Of a stretch of DNA of 64,000 nt, positions 15,054 through 23,247 are shown piece after piece. Position 1 is the stretch's first letter; every line of letters begins with the position of its first letter. Under the pieces are notes generated by a model. It saw only the letters and a program-made list of their open reading frames with translations. It was not told the DNA's origin and made no database searches. Position numbers and translations under genes: made by a program. Origin of the DNA: Candidatus Polarisedimenticolia bacterium (lineage in GTDB: Bacteria; Acidobacteriota; Polarisedimenticolia; Gp22-AA2; AA152); contig DASYRE010000050.1 of assembly GCA_036004685.1 (NCBI GenBank), forward strand, positions 1 to 64,000, in the 5' to 3' direction.

Positions 15054-17150
15054 ATGAAGAGCTCTCCGTCGGCGATGCGATCGGCGAGACCGCTGATCCT
15101 CATCGCCCTGCTTTCCCTCTCCACCCTGCCGGCCCTCGCCGCCGAATCGCGGCCGGCCTGGATGGCGGCTTCGCAGGCGGCCCTCGAGCCGGAGCTCGCC
15201 GCGAAATATGGGGCGGCGCAGGCGCCGCGCCTGCGGCGCGGGATGAGCCAGGTCGCCTCGTTCTGGCGCGATACGGACGGCGATCGAAAGGTCTTCGAGG
15301 AGTTCGTCCGCCAGAGCTTCGCCGGAGATCAAAAGACGCTCGACACGACGTTCCAGCGGTTCGAGGATCTCCTCGAGTCTCTGGACGGGCACATGAACGA
15401 GATCATTCTGGCGTTCAAGGAGCAGACCGATCTCGATCGCGGAGAGATTCTGCCGTTCGACGAGGTCTTCAGCGGCTACGACCCGTCGGCGCACGTCGGC
15501 GACGACTTCTTCGACAACAAGCTGGCGTTCGTCGTGCTCCTGAATTTCCCGCTGACCACGCTCGAGCAGCGCCTGACGGAGGGCCCGGGCTGGAGCCGCC
15601 GCGAGTGGGCCGAGGCGCGCCTCGCCCAGCGGTTCGGCAAGCGCATCCCGGCCGAGGTCAATCTCGCCGTGTCGCGCGCGGCGGCCGAGTCGGCGCAATA
15701 CATCGCGGGATACAACATCTGGATGCATCATCTGCTCGACGATCGCGGGGGCCGCCTCTTCCCGCCGAAGCTGCGCCTGCTGTCCCACTGGAACCTGCGC
15801 GACGAGATCAAGGCGCGCTACAGCGACCGGGAAGGCGCGCTGCCGCGGCAGCGGATGATCCAGAAGGTGATGGAGCGCATCGTCACCCAGACGATCCCGG
15901 AGGTCGTCGTGGACAATCCGCACGTCGACTGGAACCCGATGACCAACGAGGTCCGTCCGGCGGCGGCGCAGGACAGCGACGCGCCGCCTCCCGCCGGGAT
16001 GAAGGTGACGAACGCCCCCGAGCCGGACACGCGCTACGCGATGCTGCTCGGCGATTTTCAGGCGTCCCGCCGGGTCGATCCCTACTCGCCCCCGGCGCCG
16101 ACGCTGATCGCCCGGCGCTTCGAGGAGGACCGGGAGATCCCGGAGCCGCGCGTCCGCCAGATGCTGGAGTCGCTGCTCGCGTCGCCTCACTTCGCCAAGA
16201 CCGCTCGGCTGATCGCCAAGCGGCTCGGACGGAAGCTCGAGCCGTTCGACATCTGGTACAACGGCTTCCGCGCCCGGGGGGCGCACACCGAGGCGGAGCT
16301 GGACGCGATCGTCTCGAAACGCTACCCGACGCCCGACGCCTACCGCCGGGACATGCCCAACCTCCTCGTGAAGCTCGGCTTCCCCCCGGAAGACGCGAGG
16401 TACGTCACCGATCACATCGTCGTCGATCCGGCGCGCGGATCGGGGCATGCCTGGGCCTCCCAGATGCGCGCCGCCAACTCGCACCTGAGGACCCGCGTCG
16501 GAGCGCAGGGGATGGACTACAAGGGCTTCAACATCGCGGTCCATGAGATGGGGCACAACGTCGAGCAGGTCCTGTCGCTGAACCGGATCGACCACACTCT
16601 CCTGCGGGGCGTGCCGAACACGGCGTTCACCGAGGCGCTCGCCTTCGTCTTCCAGGACCGCGACCTGGAGCTGCTGGGGCTGCCGGCGCCGGACGCCAAG
16701 GCGGAGGCGATGAAGGTCCTCGACGAGTACTGGGGATCCTGCGAGATCTCGGCGGTCGCGCTGGTCGACATGGGCGTCTGGCACTGGATGTACGAGCATC
16801 CCGAGGCCTCGCCCGCGGCGCTGAAGGAGGCGACGGTCCGGATCGCGCGGGAAGTCTGGAACCGCTACTACGCTCCCGTGTTCGGCCGGAGGGACGTCGT
16901 CCTCTTCGGGATCTACTCGCACATGATCGACAGCTTTCTCTATCTCCCCGACTACCCGATCGGCCACCTGATCGCCTTCCAGATCAAGGAGCAGGTGAAG
17001 AAGTCGGGATCGATCGGGCCGGAATTCATGCGGATGGTGAAGATGGGCAGGGTCGCCCCCGATCTCTGGATGAAGAACGCGACCGACAAGCCGGTGGGTC
17101 CGGAGTCGCTGCTCGCGGCTACCGGCAAGGCGCTGTCGCAAATCCGATGA
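15054..17150 (+). CDS. Exported HExxH zinc metallopeptidase
   Basis: This is a 698-residue protein with a signal peptide (RPLILIALLSLSTLPALAA) and a mainly helical body. The zinc-binding helix is NIAVHEMGHNVEQ at about residue 499-511, where two histidines and the glutamate match the HExxH motif. The downstream helix NTAFTEALAFVFQDRDLELL supplies a plausible third glutamate ligand, as in gluzincins of the M2/M3 type. The rest does not match a family I can name confidently. The stop overlaps the start of the next kinase gene by 4 bp (ATGA), so translation is coupled. This implies co-regulation of the peptidase and a membrane kinase. Confidence 0.8.
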   Translation: MKSSPSAMRSARPLILIALLSLSTLPALAAESRPAWMAASQAALEPELAAKYGAAQAPRLRRGMSQVASFWRDTDGDRKVFEEFVRQSFAGDQKTLDTTFQRFEDLLESLDGHMNEIILAFKEQTDLDRGEILPFDEVFSGYDPSAHVGDDFFDNKLAFVVLLNFPLTTLEQRLTEGPGWSRREWAEARLAQRFGKRIPAEVNLAVSRAAAESAQYIAGYNIWMHHLLDDRGGRLFPPKLRLLSHWNLRDEIKARYSDREGALPRQRMIQKVMERIVTQTIPEVVVDNPHVDWNPMTNEVRPAAAQDSDAPPPAGMKVTNAPEPDTRYAMLLGDFQASRRVDPYSPPAPTLIARRFEEDREIPEPRVRQMLESLLASPHFAKTARLIAKRLGRKLEPFDIWYNGFRARGAHTEAELDAIVSKRYPTPDAYRRDMPNLLVKLGFPPEDARYVTDHIVVDPARGSGHAWASQMRAANSHLRTRVGAQGMDYKGFNIAVHEMGHNVEQVLSLNRIDHTLLRGVPNTAFTEALAFVFQDRDLELLGLPAPDAKAEAMKVLDEYWGSCEISAVALVDMGVWHWMYEHPEASPAALKEATVRIAREVWNRYYAPVFGRRDVVLFGIYSHMIDSFLYLPDYPIGHLIAFQIKEQVKKSGSIGPEFMRMVKMGRVAPDLWMKNATDKPVGPESLLAATGKALSQIR

Positions 17151-19816
17151 AAGCTCCCGCCGCGGGCGAAACGCTTTCCCACTACCGCCTCATCGAGAAG
17201 ATCGGCGAGGGCGGCATGGGGATCGTGTTCCGGGCGCTCGACCTCCGCCTGGAGCGGGAGGTGGCGGTGAAGGTCTTGCCCGCCGGGACGCTGACGGACG
17301 AAGCGGCGAAGACGCGCTTCCGCCAGGAGGCGATGACTCTCTCCCGGCTGAACCACCCTCACATCGCCGTGGTGCACGATTTCGACTCGCGCGACGGAAT
17401 CGACTTCCTGGTGATGGAGCTCCTGGAAGGCGAGACGCTCGCCGCCCGGCTGAAGAAAGGGTCGCTGCCGCCTGAACAAGTGCTGCGCTACGGCATCGAG
17501 ATCGCCGAGGCTCTGGATCGGGCGCACCGGATCGGGATCGTGCACCGCGATCTCAAGCCCGGGAACATCATGATCACGCCCCACGGCGCCAAGCTCCTCG
17601 ATTTCGGCCTCGCCAAGCTCCGCAAGCCGGAGGGAGATGCCGCCGCCGGCCTGTCCTCGTTGGCCACGGAGGCGCGGGAGCTCACGGCCCAGGGAACGAT
17701 CCTGGGAACGTTCCAGTACATGGCTCCGGAGCAGCTGGAAGGAAAGCCCGCGGACGCGCGCAGCGATCTCTTCGCCTTCGGCGCCGTCCTGTACGAAATG
17801 TCGACGGGGCGGAAGGCGTTCGAAGGGAAGAGCCAGGCCAGCCTGATTGCCGCGATCATGGGGGGAGACCCGCCTCCGATCTCGAAGATCCAGCCGATGT
17901 CTCCTCCGGCGTTCGACCAGCTGGTGAAGACGTGTCTCGCCAAGGATACCGAGGAGCGCTGGCAGACCGCCCACGACGTGAAGCTGCAGCTTCAATGGAT
18001 CGCGGAGGGCGGCTCCCAGGTGGGACTGCCGGCGCCGGTGACCGCGCGCCGTAGAGGGAGGGAGCGGTGGGCTTGGGCCGTGGCAGCGATATTGGCCCTC
18101 GTCGCCGTCGGTCTCGGCGCGTCGCTCTGGACGCGCAAAGCCCCCCCGCAGAGGGCCGTGCGCAGCTCGATCCTGCCGCCCGAAGGGGCGAAGTTCAATT
18201 TTCTCCGCCGTGCGTCGGGCGCGCTTTCCCTTTCGCCGGATGGACGTTACTTGACTTTTTCCGTGCTCTCGGCGGAAGGGAACCAATCTCTATGGATCCG
18301 GCCGCTCGACTCCGACACCGCCCGCCCTCTGCCCGGGACGAAGGGCGCCGAGTGGCCCTTCTGGTCTCCCGACAGCCGCTTCATCGCCTTCTTCGCCGAC
18401 TCCAAGCTGAAACGCATCGACCTGACGGGCTCGCCCGCCGTGACGATCGCCGAAGCGGGGGATGGACGCGGCGGATCCTGGAATCGCGACGGAGTCATCG
18501 TGTTCGCGCCGACGACGGAGGCCGGAATCCACCGCGTCTCGTCCACGGGAGGCACCTCGACTCCCGTGACGCGGCTCGACGAGGAGCACGGCGAGACCAC
18601 CCATCGCTGGCCCTCGTTCCTTCCGGATGGGAGGCATTTCCTCTATCTGGGAGCCTCGCACCAGCCGGGGAGGAACGAAGTCAATTCCGTCTACGCGGCG
18701 GAGCTGGGCTCCGGAAAGCCGAAGTTGCTCCTGCACGTGCGGTCCAACGTCGCCTATGCCTCCGGCTATCTTCTCTACGAACGGGACAGGGTCCTCATGG
18801 CCCAACGCTTCGACGCCGCAAGCCTTGCTCTGACCGGCGAGCCCGTTCCCCTCGCCGAGGGAGTCGACCTCGCTCCGGAGTTCTTTCGAGCCATCTTCGC
18901 CGTCTCGGAGGCAGGGCTTCTGGCCCTAAGGGCCGGCGGGGCGGAAGTCAATGCGCAGCTCAAGTGGTACGACCGCGAGGGCCGCGAGATCGGCAAAGTC
19001 GGCGAGCCCGGCGCCTACGATGGCATCGTGCTCTCTCCCGACGCAAAGCGGGCCGTGGTTTCGCTCAACAATCGGGACTCGGGCAGAGCCGATCTCTGGA
19101 TGCTCGATCTCCTGCGGGGAGTCCGGACACGGTTCACGTTCGGAACGGCCAACGAATATGGACCCGTCTGGTCTCCGGATGGCACGAAAGTCGTCTACTC
19201 CGTCACGGCGAAAGCGGACGACCTCTTCGTGAAGCCTTCGGCGGGCGGACAGGAGGAGCCCTTCTTCCAGAACGCCGAGGACAAGCGGCCGACCTGTTGG
19301 TCGGGCGACGGCCGCCTGATCGTATTCGATACCAAAGATCTGAAGAGAGACACGCGATCCGACATCGCCTACGTTCCCGTCTCCGGAAACAAGGAGCCGA
19401 AGTTCTATCTGAAGACGGAATTCAATGAGACCGCCGGGCAGCTTTCGCCCGACGGGCGATGGATGCTCTACCTGTCGGACGAGTCGGGAAAAAATGAGCT
19501 GTATGCGGCCGCCTTCCCCGGGCCGGGAGGGAAGTGGCAGGTTTCGAGCGGCGGAGCGATCGCCGGAAAATGGGTCCGCGGCGGCGCGGAGATCCTGTAC
19601 GCGGACTACGAATCGGGTGTGATGTCCGTCGGAGTCCGCGCCTCGGGCGCGAGCCTGGACTTCGACGCTCCCCGGCTTCTCTTCCGGATGAAGGCTACGC
19701 TCGGCGGAGACATCACCGCCGACGGGGAAAGGCTCATCCTCGCCGTGGGCCCCGAGATGGAAAAGGAAATCCCGATCTCGATCCTGTCGCATTGGCCCGC
19801 CTTGCTGAATCGATAG
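17147..19816 (+). CDS. Ser/Thr protein kinase fused to TolB/WD40-like propeller (paralogue)
   Basis: The 889-residue protein shares its architecture with the kinase at 11806. The kinase domain (about 12-280) has GEGGMGIVF, VAVKVLP, VHRDLKPGNIM, DFGLAK and YMAPEQLEG. A membrane helix lies at about 307-325 (WAVAAILALVAVGLGASLW). The extracytoplasmic propeller has PD40 repeats (SLSPDGRYLTFSV, FWSPDSRFIAFF, VLSPDAKRAVVS, LSPDGRWMLYLSDES). The ATG lies inside the metallopeptidase stop (ATGA overlap). Catalytic residues are intact. The two kinases are diverged enough to have different ligands. Kinase substrates are unknown; the coupled metallopeptidase could be a target or an effector (inference). 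Confidence 0.93.
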   Translation: MKAPAAGETLSHYRLIEKIGEGGMGIVFRALDLRLEREVAVKVLPAGTLTDEAAKTRFRQEAMTLSRLNHPHIAVVHDFDSRDGIDFLVMELLEGETLAARLKKGSLPPEQVLRYGIEIAEALDRAHRIGIVHRDLKPGNIMITPHGAKLLDFGLAKLRKPEGDAAAGLSSLATEARELTAQGTILGTFQYMAPEQLEGKPADARSDLFAFGAVLYEMSTGRKAFEGKSQASLIAAIMGGDPPPISKIQPMSPPAFDQLVKTCLAKDTEERWQTAHDVKLQLQWIAEGGSQVGLPAPVTARRRGRERWAWAVAAILALVAVGLGASLWTRKAPPQRAVRSSILPPEGAKFNFLRRASGALSLSPDGRYLTFSVLSAEGNQSLWIRPLDSDTARPLPGTKGAEWPFWSPDSRFIAFFADSKLKRIDLTGSPAVTIAEAGDGRGGSWNRDGVIVFAPTTEAGIHRVSSTGGTSTPVTRLDEEHGETTHRWPSFLPDGRHFLYLGASHQPGRNEVNSVYAAELGSGKPKLLLHVRSNVAYASGYLLYERDRVLMAQRFDAASLALTGEPVPLAEGVDLAPEFFRAIFAVSEAGLLALRAGGAEVNAQLKWYDREGREIGKVGEPGAYDGIVLSPDAKRAVVSLNNRDSGRADLWMLDLLRGVRTRFTFGTANEYGPVWSPDGTKVVYSVTAKADDLFVKPSAGGQEEPFFQNAEDKRPTCWSGDGRLIVFDTKDLKRDTRSDIAYVPVSGNKEPKFYLKTEFNETAGQLSPDGRWMLYLSDESGKNELYAAAFPGPGGKWQVSSGGAIAGKWVRGGAEILYADYESGVMSVGVRASGASLDFDAPRLLFRMKATLGGDITADGERLILAVGPEMEKEIPISILSHWPALLNR

Positions 19817-19914
19817 AACACTGGCCACGACGCCGCTCGCGCGCGCGTCTCATCAGCCCGTCATTTTCCTTCTTATCGCTTCCCATTCGCGTGACTTTGC
19901 ACACACAGGCCGGT

Positions 19915-19943
19915 TTGTCCGCCTTCTGAGCGGCTGTTAGACT
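19915..19943 (+). promoter_or_regulatory. Possible promoter of macAB operon
   Basis: TTGTCC (19915-19920), a 17-bp spacer and TAGACT (19938-19943) lie about 30 bp before the start at 19973. The spacing is correct but the hexamers are only partial matches. Confidence 0.35.
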
Positions 19944-19972
19944 GTCCTGTTGAGTGCAGAGGAGATTCTCGG

Positions 19973-21253
19973 ATGCCGATGAGCCGGAAAGCGAAGCGCG
20001 CCCTCATCGTGACGATCGGGCTCGTCGCGATCGCCGCCGCGGGCTATTTCATCTTCCTGCGCGTAGGTCAGCCGGCGGAGGCGAAGTACCGCGTCCAGCG
20101 CGTGGATGAAGGCGACGTCACGATGACGGTCACCGCCACCGGGACGATCTCGCCGGTGACGACGGTCCTGGTTGGCAGCCAGGTCTCCGGGATCATCGCC
20201 GGCCTGCACGCCGACTTCAACAGTCCGGTGAAGAAGGGCCAAGTCCTGGCCGATTTGGATCCCACCCCGTTCCAGGCGCAAGTCGAGCAGCGCCGCGCCG
20301 ATCTGCGGCAGGTGGAGGTCCAGATGCAGAACGCCAGCGCGAGTTTTCACCGGCAGGAACAGCTTCTGGCCCAGAACCTCGCCTCTCAGGCCGACTTCGA
20401 CGCGGCGAAGGCGGCCTACGACGGAGGCCGGGCGCAGGTCGATCAGGCGAGAGCGGCCCTCCGCCAGGCTCAAACCAATCTGACGTACACGAAGATCATC
20501 TCCCCCATCGACGGCGTCGTCGTCGACCGGCAGTACGACGTCGGGCAGACGGTCGCCGCCTCGTTCCAGGCTCCGACGCTGTTCACCATCGCCCAGGATC
20601 TGAAACAGATGCAGGTCCAGGCGGACGTCGATCAATCCGACATCGGCCGCGTCCAGGTCGGTCAGACCGCCCGGTTCACCGTCGACGCCTATCCCGAGGA
20701 GAACTTCAGCGGCAAGATCTCCCAAATCCGGCTCAACGCCACGGTGAACCAGAACATCATCACCTACCCCGTCATCCTGGCCGTCCCGAATCCGGAAGAG
20801 AAGCTGCGACCCAAGATGACGGCCGACGTCACCATCGAAGTGGCGCAGGTGCATGGCGTCCTGCGCGTGCCGAACGCGGCGCTGCGCTTCCGGCCGACCG
20901 ACCAGTCTTCCGAAAGTCGTGGCGCCGCAGCCCGGGGAACGGCCAGTCAAGGGGCAGCGAATTCCGGACAGGGCCGGCCGCCTCGAGGCGGCGGTCTCGC
21001 CGCCGCGGCGGAGCCATTCGGGAGAGCGGGCGCGGGCAGGGCGCGAGGGCTCGGGACGCAGACCGTCTACGTCGATACGGGCGGGGATCGTCTGAAGGCG
21101 GTGTCGATTCGCACCGGAATCTCCGACGGCCGGTTCACCCAGGTCCTCGAAGGCGAGCTCAAGCCGGGAGATTCGGTGGTCGTCGGCCAGGAGACCGCCA
21201 AGTCCGATCGCAACGCCACGCCGCTGCCGATCGGAGGAGGAAGAATGCGTTGA
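19973..21253 (+). CDS. macA: MacA-like periplasmic adaptor subunit
   Basis: This is the membrane-fusion protein of a tripartite MacAB-type exporter, 426 residues. An N-terminal membrane anchor (about 8-30) is followed by the barrel/lipoyl half (TVTATGTISPVTTVLVGSQVSG). A long alpha-helical hairpin (about 95-170) comes next, and then the second lipoyl half (IISPIDGVVVDRQYDVGQTV). The barrel and membrane-proximal domains close the protein. An insert rich in Gly/Ala/Arg (about 310-360) is not typical of the family. The TGA overlaps the TTG of the ATPase gene by four bases, so the three genes form a coupled operon. No TolC-like outer-membrane partner is in the window. Confidence 0.9.
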   Translation: MPMSRKAKRALIVTIGLVAIAAAGYFIFLRVGQPAEAKYRVQRVDEGDVTMTVTATGTISPVTTVLVGSQVSGIIAGLHADFNSPVKKGQVLADLDPTPFQAQVEQRRADLRQVEVQMQNASASFHRQEQLLAQNLASQADFDAAKAAYDGGRAQVDQARAALRQAQTNLTYTKIISPIDGVVVDRQYDVGQTVAASFQAPTLFTIAQDLKQMQVQADVDQSDIGRVQVGQTARFTVDAYPEENFSGKISQIRLNATVNQNIITYPVILAVPNPEEKLRPKMTADVTIEVAQVHGVLRVPNAALRFRPTDQSSESRGAAARGTASQGAANSGQGRPPRGGGLAAAAEPFGRAGAGRARGLGTQTVYVDTGGDRLKAVSIRTGISDGRFTQVLEGELKPGDSVVVGQETAKSDRNATPLPIGGGRMR

Positions 21254-21990
21254 GCCGCGCCCTGGTCGAAATCCGGGATCTCGTGAAGATCTACCGCATG
21301 GGCGACGTCGAGGTCCGGGCTCTCGACGGCGTGGATTTGAGGATCGACACGGGAGAGTTCCTGGCGATCATGGGCCCGTCGGGATCGGGAAAATCGACGC
21401 TGATGAACATCCTCGGCTGCCTCGACCGGCCCACCTCGGGAGTCTATGCCCTGGACGGGGTGGACGTGGCAGGCATGGACGCCGACCAGCGCGCGGAAAT
21501 CCGCAACGCCAAAATCGGATTCGTCTTCCAGAGCTTCAACCTGCTGTCCCGGACCTCGGCGCTGGAGAACGTCGAGCTGCCGCTGCTTTACGGCAACGGC
21601 GTCCTGTCGGCCGACGAGCGCCTGGACAAGGCGCGCGCCGTCTTGCGGCGCGTCGGCCTCGAAGGACGGGAAGACCACGTCCCCTCCCAGCTTTCCGGCG
21701 GGCAGCAGCAGCGGGTGGCGATCGCCCGGGCCTTGATCTCCGATCCCGCCGTCATCCTGGCCGACGAGCCGACGGGGAACCTCGACAGCCGGACCACCCG
21801 TGAAGTGATGGCGATCTTCCGGGAGCTGAACGCGGAGGGTAGAACGGTCATCCTGATTACCCATGAGCCCGAGGTCGCGGAATTCGCGCAGCGCGTCGTG
21901 CACGTGCGCGACGGCAAGATCGTCGCCGACGATCTCGCCGGCTCCGCCCAGGCGGCTCCCGGAGGGGCAGCCGCAGGAAGGCTGCCGTGA
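21250..21990 (+). CDS. ABC transporter ATP-binding protein, LolD/MacB type
   Basis: This 246-residue nucleotide-binding subunit energises the exporter. It has Walker A GPSGSGKST, the Q-loop FVFQSFNLL, signature LSGGQQQRVAIAR, Walker B VILADEPTGNLD and the H-loop ITHEPE. Translation starts at TTG 21250 with GGAGGAGG about ten bases upstream, overlapping the adaptor stop. In Enterobacteria the MacB ATPase and permease are one polypeptide; here they are separate genes, the usual arrangement in many other phyla. The C-terminal Gly/Ala tail overlaps the permease start by 4 bp. Confidence 0.94.
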   Translation: MSRALVEIRDLVKIYRMGDVEVRALDGVDLRIDTGEFLAIMGPSGSGKSTLMNILGCLDRPTSGVYALDGVDVAGMDADQRAEIRNAKIGFVFQSFNLLSRTSALENVELPLLYGNGVLSADERLDKARAVLRRVGLEGREDHVPSQLSGGQQQRVAIARALISDPAVILADEPTGNLDSRTTREVMAIFRELNAEGRTVILITHEPEVAEFAQRVVHVRDGKIVADDLAGSAQAAPGGAAAGRLP

Positions 21991-23216
21991 AAGTCGGGCT
22001 GCTGCGCACCAAGAACATCCTGAAAGTCGGCCTCAAGGCGATCCTGCGCAACAAGATGCGATCGTCCCTGACGATGCTCGGCATCATCATCGGCGTGGGA
22101 TGCGTCATCACGATGATCGCGGTGGCCTCCGGCGCGTCGCAGTCGATCCAGGCTTCCATCTCGTCGCTCGGAACGAACTTCATCATGATCTTTCCGGGCG
22201 CGGTCACACAGTCCGGCGCGCGGCTGTTCACGGGGGAGTCGAGGCTGACCGCCGCCGACGCGCTGGCGATCAAGGCCGAATGCCCTTCCGTGGCCTACGT
22301 CTCCGCCATCGCGCGAACCTCCGGCCAGGTCGTCGCGGGCGAGCTGAACTGGAGCACGACGATCTATGGGGCGGACGTCGACTGGCCCTTCATCCGCGCC
22401 TGGAACGTCGCGGACGGAAGCTTCTTCTCCGAAGCCGACGTCAAGTCGGGCGCGAAGGTCTGCCTGCTGGGCCAGACGGTGGCGGACAACCTGTTTCCGA
22501 GCGGCGGATCGATGGGGCAGATCGTCCGGATCAAGAACGTCCCGTTCCGCGTCGTCGGCGTCCTCGACAAGAAGGGGGGCTCGACCCAGGGAACCGATCA
22601 GGACGATCAGATCCTCGCTCCGTACACCACGGTCATGAAGCGCCTGACCGGAACGGAGCGGATCAACCTGATCCAGGCGGCGGCCGTCGCTCCCGATCGC
22701 GTCGAGGACGCGAAGAACGAGATCGAGGCGCTGCTCCGCCAGCGGCAGCGCATCCAGCCCGGCCAGGACAGCAACTTCATGATGCGGACGCAGGAGGAGA
22801 TCGCCTCGACCGCGGCGGAGAACATCAAGACGCTGTCGCTCCTCCTCGGGTCGGTGGCGGCGATCTCGCTGCTCGTGGGCGGGATCGGGATCATGAACAT
22901 CATGCTGGTCTCGGTCACGGAACGGACGCGGGAGATCGGCGTGCGCATGGCCATCGGCGCCAAGGCACGTCACGTCCTCGCCCAGTTTCTCCTCGAAGCG
23001 GTGATCCTGTCGATTGTGGGAGGAGCGCTCGGCGTGGTGCTCGGGATCGCCGCGTCGTACGCGGTCTCGTCTCTCGCGGGGTGGCCGGTCTCGGTCGGCG
23101 GCGTGTCGGTCGCGGCGGCGTTCGGCTTCTCGGCCGCCATCGGCATCTTCTTCGGCTTCTACCCCGCCCGCAAAGCGGCGGCCCTCGACCCCATCGAAGC
23201 GCTGCGCTACGAGTGA
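21987..23216 (+). CDS. MacB-type ABC transporter permease
   Basis: This 409-residue permease has the MacB/FtsX fold. A first membrane helix follows the amphipathic N-terminus (about 22-45, SSLTMLGIIIGVGCVITMIAV). A large periplasmic domain spans about 50-270. Three C-terminal helices (about 285-310, 335-365, 375-400) include the conserved GGIGIMNIMLVSVTERTREIGVRMAIGA coupling region. The GTG start overlaps the ATPase gene by 4 bp. With the adaptor it would form a mechanotransmission exporter that drives periplasmic substrates (peptides, macrolides, lipids) through an outer-membrane channel. The cargo here is unknown. Confidence 0.93.
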   Translation: MKVGLLRTKNILKVGLKAILRNKMRSSLTMLGIIIGVGCVITMIAVASGASQSIQASISSLGTNFIMIFPGAVTQSGARLFTGESRLTAADALAIKAECPSVAYVSAIARTSGQVVAGELNWSTTIYGADVDWPFIRAWNVADGSFFSEADVKSGAKVCLLGQTVADNLFPSGGSMGQIVRIKNVPFRVVGVLDKKGGSTQGTDQDDQILAPYTTVMKRLTGTERINLIQAAAVAPDRVEDAKNEIEALLRQRQRIQPGQDSNFMMRTQEEIASTAAENIKTLSLLLGSVAAISLLVGGIGIMNIMLVSVTERTREIGVRMAIGAKARHVLAQFLLEAVILSIVGGALGVVLGIAASYAVSSLAGWPVSVGGVSVAAAFGFSAAIGIFFGFYPARKAAALDPIEALRYE

Positions 23217-23247
23217 TTCGCGTCCGGCGCGCGCCCGGCGCGGCGTC

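Noticed and set aside
11686-17141. Long minus-strand open frames opposite the kinase and metallopeptidase genes
   Set aside because: Antisense to genes with full catalytic motifs; the translations are Arg/Asp-rich without family features.
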